Positions 1-11,769 of a stretch of 64,000 nucleotides of DNA are shown one piece after another. Within the stretch, counting starts at the first letter, position 1. Each line of letters begins with the position of its first letter. The notes beneath the pieces are model-generated. The model had not been told where the DNA came from and ran no database searches. It worked only from the letters and a program-made list of their open reading frames with translations. A program made the position numbers and the translations under genes. Source of the stretch: Haematobia irritans (lineage: Eukaryota; Arthropoda; Insecta; Diptera; Muscidae); contig NC_134398.1 of NCBI RefSeq assembly GCF_050003625.1, forward strand, positions 88,921,832 to 88,985,831, given 5' to 3'.

Positions 1-174
1 TCACTAAGAAAAGTATAAAATTATACGTCTTCGATACAAAATTAAATATAACTTGATGGAGAATAGCCCAAACCAAGTTTTTTATAAAGATTATTTTTTT
101 ATAATGGATTATTAAAGAAAACTTATCATGAAAATTGCGATTTTAGCCGCTAAACTCGATCTTAGTATCCACCT
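1..174 (-). mobile_element. MITE family P, copy 1 (PIF/Harbinger-type), cut by window start
   Basis: The right end (GCCGCTAAACTCGATCTTAG, ending CCACCT at 174) matches the terminal inverted repeat of two complete copies at 29441-29672 and 46093-46322. It is followed by TAA, consistent with the 3-bp TWA target duplications of those copies. The left terminus lies outside the window. No coding capacity is visible. The PIF/Harbinger assignment is inferred from the target duplication only. Confidence 0.6.
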
Positions 175-175
175 T

Positions 176-610
176 AAGGCCGGTACTCTGTTCGGTTTTC
201 GCGTTGAAACTCCATACAAAACCAAAAAATGCGAAAAATTTGCGAAATTTTTTCCATTTGTGATACTTTGTTTTTTTGTGTTGAAAAACTGACGTTTATA
301 GCACGGCGCCATTTGCAATGTGAATTAAGAAATAATTTATTTATTAAAAACTATTTGTGCGGGTTTATAAATCAAACACGGACCACATTTTTGTTCCGAA
401 ACTATACAAAGGATCAAAGGAATAGCAGATCAATTGCCCAAGGAAAAATAAAATGTTATTTTGTAAAAACAAGCAACAACCACCAACTTAATCCAATATC
501 GCTCCCTGTAAAATAGCGCTCCAAGCTACCTAGAAAAACGCCGCTTTCTATTTGCGAAATAATGGTTTCCATAAAATTTTTTTCGCAAGAATGAACATAG
601 TACCGGCCTT
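176..610. mobile_element. MITE-like element Q with AAGGCCGGTAC terminal inverted repeats
   Basis: The left end AAGGCCGGTACTCTGTTC (176-193) is inverted at the right end (593-610, GAACATAGTACCGGCCTT). The arms match over about 11 bp and are imperfect beyond that. It starts one base beyond family P copy 1, so it probably landed in or beside that element's target duplication. The interior contains a SINE-like stretch (375-532). The superfamily is not clear. Confidence 0.5.
375..532 (-). repeat. SINE-like repeat S2F, partial
   Basis: This stretch, read on the minus strand, starts GTAGCTTGGAGCGC and matches the sequence embedded in the two long family-B elements (14140-14537 minus, 57398-57800 plus). 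The longer copies carry a tRNA B-box-like GTTCGAATC, so the repeat is probably tRNA-derived. This copy has lost or mutated the B box. Here it lies inside element Q. Confidence 0.45.
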
Positions 611-660
611 TAAATACTAAATGCTATACTGACAAGTGGAAATTATGTCTAATTTTATAA

Positions 661-865
661 TATTTTTTATTTCAAATATATTCTGAGAATAATTTCAATA
701 ACGTCCCATTAGTCCATGGATGTGATTCCAATAATGTACCTACTGGATGGATTTTTCAATGTGGTAAGTTTTTCTATATACGGTATTTTGTCTGTTTTTA
801 ATAAAACCAAAATTTCAATTTATTAAAAATAATTATTTTCACTTGCAGGTAGACAGGCCTTGTAA
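661..865 (+). pseudogene. Possible decayed exon pair with a short intron
   Basis: An open frame runs from 661 to 763 (residues such as HGCDSNNVPTGWIFQCG, with Cys and Trp unlike random AT-rich translation). It meets a consensus donor GTAAGT at 764. A polypyrimidine tract and acceptor (TTTTCACTTGCAG, ending 848) close an 85-nt intron, and the frame continues GRQAL then TAA at 863-865. Further GT..AG pairs follow, at about 868-929 and 949-1023. I do not recognise the protein. It may be the end of a decayed host gene or of an old transposase, or a chance arrangement. Confidence 0.25.
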
Positions 866-1675
866 TGGTAATTTTTTGGAATATTCTTACTGTTTAATGC
901 TAACTAAGCTGATATCCTTATTGGCTCTAGGAAATACTCTTTAAAACCGTAAGTTACAAATCAATATGTACGATAGAATTTGATAATATTTTTCGTATAT
1001 TTTGTATAACTTTGCAATTTCAGATGCTTATAAGATAAATCCGCCCAACAAAAATTAGCCATGGAATTGGACAACAATTCAATGAATATAGCAACTTATG
1101 CCATATATATATTTCATATGGATAGAAAACATGGAAATTTAAATTAATTAGTTTAGTCCTAATAACATAGAATATTACTTTTTTGAAGAAGCAATTACTA
1201 ACTACCGACAAGTAACTGCATCCAACGTACGAATAAAAATATTTCCTTTATTGTATATCATAAGCCATAGTTTTGTGTAATATAATAATAATTTTTTGAA
1301 ATAAAATACTGGTGGTTATAGAAAATTGACTTTTTTTTACACGAAAAATGTCTTAGTTCTGTAAAGGCTTGTTGTACCTTTGACTCCTCAATTTCTCTAC
1401 TTTTTTGAAAATTATACTGACAAACAATTTATTTCAAACCAATTTCTTAATACAGGTTTCCCTAAAAATTGTTAATTTTTCCGGATAGCAGGAATATTTT
1501 GAATGAGTTTAAGTATATTCTTGCCACAGCATAGTAATAATGATGCAATACACGACTAATTTATAAGAAAATCATGAACTTATTTAGATGAAAAAAATCT
1601 TTGGCGCCAAATCATGATCATTCTTACTATGGGTTAGTTCATGTTTCATAAAAAATAGTAAACTCTTTTTCGGTG
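866..1675. other. AT-rich interval, no recognisable gene
   Basis: No open frame of a known family is seen. From about 1560 the sequence resembles family H/N debris; the motif ending CTCTTTTTCGGTG near 1675 matches the H right terminus seen at 51081-51094. Confidence 0.4.
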
Positions 1676-2990
1676 CAGGAAATAAATTTCCATAAACGGG
1701 AAAATGTAATTTTTTGTTGTTGCCTAAAATTTAACATTGTTTCATTAAGAAAATTAAGTTTTTCATTTAAAAAATAAAAACGAAAAACAAATAAAAACAA
1801 GTCAGGAATTCTAAAGTCGGGCGGGCCGACTATTTTATACCCTGCACCACTTTGTAGATATAAATTTTCGATACCATATCACATCCGTCAAATGTGTTGA
1901 TAGACTTCTACAAAATCTATAGACTCACAATTTAAGTCGACTAATGCACTGGGGTGGAACACAATGCTAGTAAAAAAATATGGGAAACATTTAAATCTGA
2001 AGCAATTATAAGCAAACTGCGAAAAATTTTATTTATGATTTATCGCTCGATATATATGTATTATAAGTTTAGGAAAATTAGAGTCATTTTTACAACTTTT
2101 CGAGTAAGCAGTGGCGATTTTACAAGGAAAATGTTGGTATTTTGACAATTTTTGTCGAAATCAGAAAAACATATATATGGGAGCTATATCTAAATCTGAA
2201 CCGATGTCAACCAAATTTGGCTCGCATAACAACAATGTTAATTCTACTCCCTGTGCAAAATGTCAACTAAATCGGAGTTAAATATTGGACTCTGTGGTCA
2301 TATGAGTGTAAATCGGGCGAAAGCTATATATGGGAGATATATCCAAATCTGAACCGATTTCAACCAAATTTGGCACGCATTGCTACAATGCTAATTCTAC
2401 TCCCTGTGCAAAATTTCAACTAAATTGGAGCAAAAAATTGGCCTCTGTGGTCATATGAGTGTAAATCGGCCGAAAGCTATATATTGGAGCTATATCTAAA
2501 TCTGAACCGATTTCAACCAAATTTGGCACGCATGCTAATTCTACTCCCTGTGCAAAATTTCAACCAAATTGGGGTAAAACTCTGGCTTCTGGGACCGTAT
2601 TAGTCCATATCGGGCGATAGATATATATGGGAGCTCTATCTAAATCTGAACCGATTTCTTCCAAAATCAATAGGGATCTATTCTGAGCCAAAACACAAAT
2701 TGGACTAAAACTGCGACCTAGACTTTGATTACAAAAATGTGTTCACGGACAGACGAGCATGGCTGTATCGACTCAGGAGCCCACCCTGAGCAATTTTGCC
2801 AAAGACACCATGTGTCTATCTCGTCTCCTTCTGGGTGTCGCAAACATATGCGCTAACTTATAATACCCTGTTCCACAGTGTGGCACAGGGTATAAAAATT
2901 ACAAACATGTATGCAACTAACATGGTAAATGCAACATTTGGTATGACGCAATCCAATTTCCAAACTTCCTAAAGTTTATTGTCTTTGATT
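1676..2990. mobile_element. hAT-type MITE family K, copy 3, split by element C1
   Basis: The parts at 1679-1797 and 2894-2985 match the interior and right end of K copies 1 and 2 (AAATAAATTTCC..., then TACAAACATG..., GGTATGACGCAA). The left terminus is missing and the right end is diverged (ATTGTCTTTG). Element C1 interrupts it inside an A-run. The complete copies have 8-bp target duplications, which is the basis for hAT. Confidence 0.5.
1798..2893 (-). mobile_element. Family C element, copy 1 (Helentron/DINE-1-like, non-autonomous)
   Basis: The left end holds CAAG, then a hairpin (AGTCGG GCGGG CCGACT) and TATACCCTGCACCAC. The right end is GTGTGGCACAGGGTAT, the inverted partner of that inner block, so the terminal repeats are asymmetric. 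The interior is made of diverged ~180-bp units (GGGAGCTATATCTAAATCTG ...). It sits in an A-run of MITE K (AAAAA follows at 2894), the same target preference as family A. No protein is encoded. The Helentron-like assignment is inference from structure. Confidence 0.6.
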
Positions 2991-3435
2991 GGAAGAAGTC
3001 AGTGAATGCCGGCTGTGAGCGGGTCTTTTTATTATAAGTGCCAACAACAAACAAAATAGGAATGAAGAGTGTGTGTGTACTCGTAGCATTCTCTTATAGT
3101 TGAGAGAACGAAATAACTTCATCTACACACAATGGAAATTATAAAACGAATGGAATTCCGATTACATTCGAATACTTCAGAACATTGGTTGGTGCTTGCT
3201 TTATTGGGTTCTATTTGTTCTGTTTCAAAATTTGCACGGTTTATATTGTACTCGTTTGAGAAATGGACAATGAAGTTACTACTCGAATTGTGTGGCGTGT
3301 GCTTGAAGTAATTGCTTGTGTATTCGTTGCAGAGGTTTGGTATATGTTTATTCGAAATGAATATATGTTTGCATCCAGTAGCATTATATTTAAGAAAATG
3401 TAATGTCACCAACATAATATATTTTATATTATTAA

Positions 3436-3592
3436 GAGGTAAAAAGAGGTAAATTATCAAAACCAAAGCTAATCAGAAGTGAAGAAGACGTTGATGATTT
3501 GTTACTTGAGGCCTCAACTCATAAGCCATACAGAACCCGATCTCAGAAAGCAACTATTGAAGAGGAAGATGATGCATATTTGTCGACATCAT
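3436..3592 (+). pseudogene. Possible C-terminal tail of a LINE ORF1
   Basis: An open frame ends in a charged tail (SEEDVDDLLLEASTHKPYRT ... EEEDDAYLSTS) with TAA at 3590-3592, 71 bp before the LINE ORF2 start at 3664. The acidic and basic composition and the position fit the end of an ORF1 or gag-like product. No zinc knuckle is present in this piece, and the frame closes upstream at 3433, so it is at best a fragment. An unrelated exon is possible. Confidence 0.25.
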
Positions 3593-3663
3593 AAATTATA
3601 TAGAATTATATAGAAATAAATTATATAATATTTTTGTAGTATTCTAAATTAAAAACTTACACA

Positions 3664-6480
3664 ATGAATAATAAATATTTTTCTGAGTTTAAAGATTTTA
3701 AAAATTACGTTCACGATTTTGGAAATTCTGTGAGTATACTTTCAGTGCGTAGTTTGTCATCAATTGATAAATTCAATAAATTTAAATCTATGATTTCAAG
3801 CTTGCCGATTCTGCCAGCTATTATTTCTGTACAAGAGACATGGTTTAGAGAAGAAGTAACACAAATCTATAAAATTGATGGCTATAAGGAAACACATTGT
3901 TGTAGACTGGATGGTTATGGTGGCACTTCTATATTTGTGAGGAATGATATAGATTTCTCAACAGATACCTGTGAGAGCAATAATTTTATTGAGTCAATAT
4001 CTTTAACTATGAACAGTTTAAAGTGGCAAGCGAAACCGGTTAAGTTAATCTCGTTTTACAGATCACAGAAATGCAATATGAATTCATTTATAGGATTCTT
4101 AGAGAGAATGTTTGATGGGAATGGTAGAAGTCCATGTATATTTATGGGAGATTCCAACGTTGATTCCAAAAATGAGCGGACGAATGGTGAAATGGAAAAT
4201 ATTCTTAGTTGTTACGAATTTAGAAACTGCCATGATCTAATTACTCGCCCACGAAGTGGCACATCCATTGATCACGTATATTCAAATATGGATGGTGTAT
4301 TAGGTATAGATTGAGTGGAATGTAAGCTAACCGATCATAATATTGTTCATATTAGAATTGGAATTGTTCTTAAAGATCCTTCTCAAATTCATGAAAAATA
4401 TTTGTATGTGGATCATTCACATATGCTTAAGTGCCTTGAAAGGAAATTGCCATTGTTTAGACTGACGAACGATGCATCGATAGATATGAACTCATTAATA
4501 TTGTTATTTGATAGATGTAGAAAAAGGCAACCACTGAAAGGAAACGGAAATGTGTTAATAGGAATTAAATTACTCCGTGGATAAATGGGAACTTGAGGAA
4601 ACTGATTGAATTCAAATACAAATTGTTGAGAGCTAGGAGAAAAAGTCCTGAAAACTCCTTTATACGGAACCAATTGAAATCAATAAGTAAAGTAGTTAGA
4701 ATTGCGTGTAGAAATTCCAGAAACAATTTTTACATTTGTAATTTGGAAAATATGCGAAATGATCCAGGAAGATGCTGGAAATTTTTAAATAAATCTCTTG
4801 GAAGAGGTGGAAGGGATCGAAGCGTGAAAGTTAAGGATAGCGATGGCAACCTATGTTTTAAGGATGTTGATAAAGCAACAGCACTTAATAATTAGCAACA
4901 GCACTTAATAATGAGAAATTTGAAATCATTGATACCTCAAACCCCTGGTGATCATTGTACTTCTTTGGGAACACTTATTCGAACAGATTCAATGTTACAG
5001 CTACAAATGACAACGGAAGAGGAAGTTCGGGAACTTATAGTTAATCTGTGTATTACAAAGAGTCCAGGTTATGATAGTATTTCTCCATCAACTGTACTTG
5101 AATGTTGTGACTTGATTTCATTGCATTTAGCGAATATATTTAATAATATGATCACTAGCTGCACATACCCTGATGCATTGAAAACACACAAGGTAATTCC
5201 AATTCCAAAGGATCCCAATGCATGCACGGTCGATAAGTACCGACCGGTAGCTGTTTTACCAATTTTTAACAATCTTTTTGAAAAGATATTACATAAACAG
5301 ATATCTGATTATCTTTGTGATAACGATATGCTCAGTAGATTTCAATTTGGATTTTTATAGGGATGTGGTACGGAAGAGGCAGCTGTCAATGTTTTGAGTT
5401 GTATTTGCAATGGTCTAGATTCAGGGTCAAAAGCAGTAGTTTGGGTATTCTACGATTTCTCCAAAGCGTTTGATCTCGTGGATCATGATATTTTATTGGA
5501 GAAGTTGCCATATTATGGATTTTGTGTTGATGCAATACAAATTTTAAAGTGTTATTTGCAAAATAGAAGGCAGTATGTAGAAATTAATGGTGCTAAGAGT
5601 CGAATTGGTCTGGTTGAACATGGCGTACCTCAGGGAAGTGTTCTTGGTCTAGTAAATTTGGGGTTGGTGGGTAAGATGTTTATTTATGCGGATGATATTT
5701 GCCTCATTTTTCCGTACAAATATGAGACAGTGGTAAAAACTAAGATAGAACGTGATGTTGCTTTGATTTATGAATTTGCAAGAATTAATAAATTATTTTT
5801 GAATCCTGGGAAAACTAAAGTGGTACGCTTTAAACCATTTCATGATAGCTTAAATTTTGAAATTTATATTAGTGGAAAGCTCATTCGAGAAGTACACTCA
5901 ATAAAATATTTGGGCCTTCATATGCAAAGCAATATTTCGTGGGATGTTCATATAAACTATCTTAAATTCAAGATTTCTAGATCTCTAGGGCTTATGTATA
6001 AATTTAAGAACAAATTTAGTTTCGAAGCCAAATTTTTATTGTATCAGGCATTAGTTCACAGCAACCTCAATTACTTAACACTTTCGTATGGCTACTGAAA
6101 ATGCAGGGAGTTAAAATCCTTATTTAGAATGCAAAGCAAGGCTTTAAAAATAGTTGCGAACTTGCCAATAACTTATCCTACTGCAACTTTGTATTCAAGT
6201 GTATTCCCAACTGTATTGCCTATTTATGGAATTTATAAGATGCAGCTGTTATTATATGTTTATAAATTTTTATTTTAATACGAGAAATAATAGCAATCTA
6301 AGAATTGGTTGGTGTAGACTTGAGCTCACAAAACAAAAAATTGAACATGTTTTTAAATATTTCACAATAATAATATTACATATTTTCAAAGTTTAAATTT
6401 TACTAAATATTGTATTAAACTTGTATTAAAAAAGCCAAATAGCCTCTCTAATGACTCAAAGACGCTGAGGCGTTAATAAA
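3664..6480 (+). pseudogene. Decayed CR1/Jockey-group LINE, ORF2 (endonuclease plus reverse transcriptase)
   Basis: The first segment (3664-4314) is an APE-type endonuclease relic (VQETWF, MGDSNVD, SIDHVYSN). The connector follows at 4315-4895. Reverse transcriptase lies in 4911-6098: TKSPGYDS, DKYRPVAVLPIFNNLFEKIL, QFGF, DFSKAFDLVDH (motif A), GVPQGSVLG (motif B) and FIYADD (motif C). The frame is broken by a TGA at 4312, shifts near 4580-4600, a stop near 4890 and a stop at 5358. About 30 residues are missing between motifs B and C. A tail of AATA repeats closes the element at about 6470-6490. The element cannot encode a working protein. The clade is judged from motif wording only. Confidence 0.8.
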
Positions 6481-6515
6481 TAAATAAAAACAGTATTTAT
6501 AACTTTAGTTATTAC

Positions 6516-6667
<152 letters not shown>

Positions 6668-6739
6668 ATGGTTTCTTTGCCATTTTTATGCGGAATTGCA
6701 AGTTTATTTACGATTCATTAAAGGAAAATTTTAGTCATT

Positions 6740-7269
6740 TTTACAAGCTTCCTTTTTTGCAGGTAGAATTGAAGGAACATATATATGAGAACTTTGCTTA
6801 ATCAGAGCTGATTTTGAACAAATTTGGTACAAATTTGCAAGTCAATCAGAGTGAAATGTTGACCTCCGGTGGCCATACGAGTCTAAATCGGCCGAAAGAT
6901 TTATATAGCAGCTATATCTAAATCTGAACCAATTTCAACCAAATTTGGCATGTATAGTAAGAACGTTGATCCTAGTCCCTGTGCAAAATTTACGTAGATC
7001 GAAGTAAAACTGTGGCCTCTGGGGTTATATCAGTGTAAATGGGCGCGATATCCAAATCTGAACAGATTTCTTGCAAAACCAATTGGGTTCTGTTCTGACC
7101 CTAAACACATACTTGTGCCAAATTTTAAATTCAATCGGACTAAAACTACGACCTAGAACTTTGATCACAAAAATGTGTTCACAGACAGACGGACGGATAG
7201 ACGTTCTGGGTGTTGCAGACATATGCACTAAGCTATAATACCCTGCTCCACAGTGTGGAATAGGGTATT
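6740..7269 (-). mobile_element. Family C fragment, copy 2
   Basis: Shares the internal units (AAATCTGAACC, TTTCAACCAAATTTGGCA) and the right terminus (CCACAGTGTGGAATAGGGTAT) with C1. The hairpin end is missing; the left edge fades out after the (TA)n tract. Confidence 0.55.
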
Positions 7270-7737
7270 AAATTCCATGGAGTGTAAAAAATATTCAATG
7301 TAAATTAATTTAGCAAATGAATGAAGGTTAATTTATCAAATGCAGAATGTTCATATATTCTCATATATTAAATAAAAAAAACTTATAAGATATTTTTCAA
7401 AAAAGAATGTAATCCCTCTACTTAATCCCTGATATTTGTAGGTAAAAGGTTTCGGGCATATATGAGCAGGGCTGCGTCATAGATCTTATTTGTATTTGTT
7501 TGACTAACTGCACTTCGTCTATCCAGACTATAAGTTATTTTTTTTCAAAATGTGACAAATTCATTTGCAATCTGTTTAAATATTTATTTCATGGGGAGAC
7601 ACGACTATCGGAGAAAAACAACAAACAAAACTTTATTTTATTACAAAGATGTATGCAGTATATTGAGTTATGACTTAAGTATTTCGATTAGGTTTAGTTT
7701 TATTGAGACGTCTTTGAAAATACTAATGAAACACATA

Positions 7738-7967
7738 CACAGTCTCACACAAGTTTACATACGATTAAAGAATTAGTATTTTATTGAAATAATAAAATAT
7801 TGTAAACTATGCATATAGATGCTTTAATTTTTGTAAAATAATTTGAAAACATAGTATTTGTTAATTTTTAACAATATTTTTTTAGTGTGGTTTATAAAAA
7901 ACAACAAGAAAGATGTTTGGTTAGTAGGATAAAAACTCAGGGGTATGTAAACTTGTGTAAGACTGCG
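7738..7967. mobile_element. Tc1-type MITE M, copy 1
   Basis: Terminal inverted repeats of about 26 bp: CACAGTCTCACACAAGTTTA at the left, and the inverted partner TAAACTTGTGTAAGACTGCG at the right. TA target duplications lie at 7736-7737 and 7968-7969. The 230-bp interior is AT-rich and non-coding. The end sequence is of the Tc1 kind, so this is probably an internal deletion product of a Tc1-like transposon. A partial copy lies at 23737-23932. Confidence 0.7.
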
Positions 7968-8259
7968 TATAACTATGGGACCCGTTTTTGAATGTGTTGG
8001 TAATATCTTTGAGTATATTTTGCTTGATTTCAATATGTGAGGACAGAATACAGATATTTTTGTGCTTTTGTTTTCATTCTTGGAGCTAAAAACAAATTTC
8101 ACCGTCACAACACTATTTTGTTGTCTTGCTTACTGTAACCGGTAGAACGTGTGAATTCAACGTCCGCAAGCTAATTAGCTCACATTTAGCTCTTCTTCCC
8201 ACACCCATCCACTGAGGCTGCTGACCAGATTAGAAATTCCAAAAATGCGATACTTTGTA

Positions 8260-9567
8260 AAGGGTGATTTGTTAAGAGCTTGATAACTTTTTAAAAAAAA
8301 AAAAAACGCCTAAAATTTGCAAAATCTCATCGGTTCTTTATTTGAAACGTTAGATTGGTCCATGACATTTACTTTTTGAAGATAATTTCATTTAAATGTT
8401 GACCGCGGCTGCGTCTTAGGTGGTCCATTCGGAAAGTCCAATTTTGGGCAACTTTTTCGAGCATTTCGGCCGGAATAGCCCGAATTTCTTCGGAAATGTT
8501 GTCTTCCAAAGCTGGAATAGTTGCTGGCTTATTTCTGTAGACTTTAGACTTGACGTAGCCCCACAAAAAATAGTCTAAAGGCGTCAAATCGCATGATCTT
8601 GGTGGCCAACTTACCGGTCCATTTCTTGAGATGAATTGTTCTCCGAAGTTTTCCCTCAAAATGGCCATAGAATCGCGAGCTGTGTGGCATGTAGCGCCAT
8701 CTTGTTGAAACCACATGTCAACCAAGTTCAGTTCTTCCATTTTTGGCAACAAAAAGTTTGTTAGCATCGAACGATAGCGATCGCCATTCACCGTAACGTT
8801 GCGTCCAACAGCATCTTTGAAAAAATACGGTCCAATGATTCCACCAGCGTACAAACCACACCAAACAGTGCATTTTTCGGGATGCATGGGCAGTTCTTGA
8901 ACGGCTTCTGGTTGCTCTTCACTCCAAATGCGGCAATTTTGCTTATTTACGTAGCCATTCAACCAGAAATGAGCCTCATCGCTGAACAAAATTTGTCGAT
9001 AAAAAAGCGGATTTTCTGCCAACTTTTCTAGGGCCCATTCACTGAAAATTCGACGTTGTGGCAGATCGTTCGGCTTCAGTTCTTGCACGAGCTGTATTTT
9101 ATACGGTTTTACACCAAGATCTTTGCGTAAAATCTTCCATGTGGTCGAATAACACAAACCCAATTGCTGCGACATTTCATTCATCGACATTTCACGGTCT
9201 TCAGCAACACTCTCAGAAACAGACGCAATATTCTCTTCTGTACGCACTGTACGCATTCGTGTGGTTGGTTTAATGTCCAATAAAGTAAACTGAGTGCGAA
9301 ACTTGGTCACAATCGCATTAATTGTTTGCTCACTTGGTCGATTATGTAGACCATAAATCGGACGTAAAGCGCGAAACACATTTCGAACCGAACACTGATT
9401 TTGGTAATAAAATTCAATGATTTGCAAGCGTTGCTCGTTAGTAAGTCTATTCATGATGAAATGTCAAAGCATACTGAGCATCTTTCTCTTTGACACCATG
9501 TCTGAAATCCCACGTGATCTGTCAAATACTAATGCATGAAAATCCTAACCTCAAAAGAATCACCCTT
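8260..9567 (-). mobile_element. DD41D (rosa-like) mariner, full length
   Basis: 1308 bp, bounded by perfect 10-bp inverted ends AAGGGTGATT / AATCACCCTT, degenerate further in, with TA duplications at 8258-8259 and 9568-9569. One uninterrupted transposase frame occupies most of the element. A shortened copy lies at 24619-25542. Intact ends plus an intact gene make this the best candidate for a recently active DNA transposon in the window. Confidence 0.9.
8369..9454 (-). CDS. Tc1/mariner-superfamily transposase, DD41D type
   Basis: 361 residues, a normal length for the superfamily, which cuts and pastes DNA at TA sites in the nucleus. The N-terminal half (about residues 1-130) is the paired helix-turn-helix DNA-binding region. 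The catalytic triad is visible: D159 (LFSDEAHFW), D252 (WFQQDGATCH) and D294 (LTPLDYFLWG). There are 92 residues between the first pair and 41 between the second, hence DD41D, the spacing of the rosa lineage described from tephritid flies. The ATG at 9454 lies about 110 bp inside the right end. No stop or frameshift is seen, so the protein may be functional. Activity is not shown by the sequence. Confidence 0.9.
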   Translation of the reverse strand: MNRLTNEQRLQIIEFYYQNQCSVRNVFRALRPIYGLHNRPSEQTINAIVTKFRTQFTLLDIKPTTRMRTVRTEENIASVSESVAEDREMSMNEMSQQLGLCYSTTWKILRKDLGVKPYKIQLVQELKPNDLPQRRIFSEWALEKLAENPLFYRQILFSDEAHFWLNGYVNKQNCRIWSEEQPEAVQELPMHPEKCTVWCGLYAGGIIGPYFFKDAVGRNVTVNGDRYRSMLTNFLLPKMEELNLVDMWFQQDGATCHTARDSMAILRENFGEQFISRNGPVSWPPRSCDLTPLDYFLWGYVKSKVYRNKPATIPALEDNISEEIRAIPAEMLEKVAQNWTFRMDHLRRSRGQHLNEIIFKK

Positions 9568-9875
9568 TACAATCTAATATGCATATGTACACTAGGATGG
9601 GTTGATAACAACTGTTATATGAATTAGGCAGCAAATAAGTATCTACTGTTGAATATTCGGGCCAGCATGGATTTCTTCTAAATGCAGGAGGTAACCAACG
9701 CATTATGTTAATTGCATTGTGTCAAGAGTTATAGGAGGCAATGTATCTTAAAGCCATTATCCCCGGTAAAACTAGACAAATCTAACCCTAAATAATAATC
9801 TCTATAAAATTGTAATTCTAGAGATAAGCTCTATATTGTGTTAAAAAATTTCGCATATGTCTCAAGTATATTTAG

Positions 9876-10165
9876 GAGGTTAAGTGGCAGCCCGATGTAT
9901 CAGGCTCACTTAGATTATTCAGTCCATTGTGATACCACATTGGTGAACTTCTCTCTTATCACTGAGTGCTGCCCGATTCCATGTTAAGCTCAATGACAAG
10001 GGATCTCCTTTTTATAGCCGAGGGAAGTTTTGAAACACTCTGAAATGTCACCAGCATTACTGAGGGGGTATAATCCAACGCTGAAAAACTGTTTGGTTTT
10101 CGGTCGAAGCAGGAATCGAACCCACGAGCTAATGTGTGCAAGGCGGGTACAATGGGATCTTAGAA
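9876..10165 (-). repeat. tRNA-derived SINE S1, diverged copy
   Basis: On the minus strand a tRNA-like head with B box GGGTTCGATTCCTGC leads into the same body as the complete copy at 23333-23617 and ends in CTTAACCTC, a decayed form of the family's CCTAAC tail. The A-box region at 10125-10165 is eroded. Confidence 0.7.
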
Positions 10166-10179
10166 TATACGCCGTTAAA

Positions 10180-10740
10180 AATGAAAATTTAAATGTCGAA
10201 AAAAAAAAATAAAACATGAATAAAAAAGTAAACAAACACAATGAAAATAAAATTGACAATTTCACCACAGTAGAGATTTGAACCTGTGCCAGTTAACTTT
10301 TTCATTTTCATGGAAGTTCTTTTGAGAAGATTTTGAGTTTAAATTGAAAACATTCATACTTCTTCAAAAATATATGCCGAATATAATAAAATAACGATTA
10401 ATAATATTGTTACGAATTTGATAATGAATAATATTGTTACGAATTTGATAATTCTAGATATTACGATCATATCACAAACATTTGAATTGACATTTCGGTG
10501 CATTCTTATTGTGCCAAAAGATCCGGATACAACACCCATTAAGAGCGAAAATGTTTTTCAAATTGTAAAAATTAAATAGTAAGAACAACTTCTTAAGCAA
10601 TGCAAAGGATCCAAAAACAAAGTAATTTCGTCCTATGTAAAATTCATTGGAGATGATCCAAGTATGCAATACTTCAGGATCATAAATTGGGTATCCAAAT
10701 CACTTTTTTTGAAGCTCTGTTTTGGTTATGGGTAATATGT
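10180..10740 (+). repeat. Composite repeat E, copy
   Basis: Contains the blocks shared with 29815-30916 and 60850-61010: a B-box-like GGTTCAAATC (as its complement, near 10275), TCCATTGGAGATGATCC-type text and the end CTTTTTTTGAAGCTCTG. At the corresponding T-run the 30.9-kb copy carries a family-A insertion; here the site is empty. No protein is encoded. Confidence 0.5.
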
Positions 10741-10794
10741 TTGGTTGCAGTTTGACTCAAAAAATATATCGTGCTTGGCTTCGCATCAACATGT

Positions 10795-11414
10795 TATATA
10801 CTTGTTTACACACCCTCAAAAAATCGGAGCAAAGGTGTTTGAGAAGATACTGTATCGGCAGATGTACACATATTTGAATGAATGTTCCCTATTATGCGAG
10901 GAACAATCAGGATTTCGTGCTAACCACAGTTGTGTAAGTGCCCTGGCTGAAGTTACTGAGAATATTCGAGGGAATTTGGAGGATGATAGGATCAATTTAC
11001 TTGTTCTTCTTGATCGTTCCAAGGCATTTGACTGTGTGGATCATATTATGCTGGGCACTAAGATGCGTCATTTGTTCGGGGTTTCTCCTTCGTCAGTCAA
11101 ATTGATTTCATCGTATCTGTCTAATCGTTTTCAGTCGGTATTGTCAAAGTCTCTTACGTCTAGTCCGTTGTCTGTATCAAAAGGAGTGCCCCAGGGGAGG
11201 GATCACATTAATACAGTTATAGGAGAGGGTTACTGTAAATTACGGTCACTATGGATGTGAGCTATTTGCAAACTGTGACTCAGTGAGCAAACGCAAATTA
11301 AATACCTTTTTTAATAGTGTGACGCGAAATGTGTACGGCTTGAAGCGACGAGATTCTGTATCTCGTTATAACGTGGTTCTGTACGGGGTTGGTATTAATG
11401 AGTTGTTGCATATA
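10795..11414 (+). pseudogene. CR1/Jockey-group LINE reverse transcriptase, 5' part (split by mariner)
   Basis: Related to the LINE at 41.6-44.4 kb. Visible: KVFEKILYRQMYTYLNE, QSGFRANHSC, LLVLLDRSKAFDCVDH (motif A) and SKGVPQG (motif B). After GVPQG the frame jumps to DHINTVIGEGYCKLRSL, so about 110 residues including the YADD box are deleted. A second deletion joins CKLRSL to YGCELFANCD. The frame then reads FNSVTRNVYGLKRRDSVSRY and is cut at 11414 by the mariner. It resumes at 15502. It is 5'-truncated and has no endonuclease. Confidence 0.8.
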
Positions 11415-11769
11415 ACAGGTTGGCTGATAAGTCCCCGGTCTAACAAAGAAAAACACATTTTTTTGTCAAAATTCGTTTTTATTATTCAACATAGTTCCCT
11501 TCAAGAGCGATACAACGATTATAACGACCTTCCAATTTTTTGATACCATTTTGGTAGTACCACTTCGGTTTTGCCTCAAAAAAGTCCTCAGTTTCGGCAA
11601 TCACCTCTTCATTGCAGCCAAATTTTTTCCCTGCGAGCATCCTTTTGGGGTCTGAGAACAAGAAAAATTCGCTGGGGGCCAGATATGGAGAATACGGTGG
11701 GTGGAATCTTTGCCATTGTTCTCAATGACTTGTGGCATGGTGCGTTGTCTTGGTGGAACAACACTTTTT

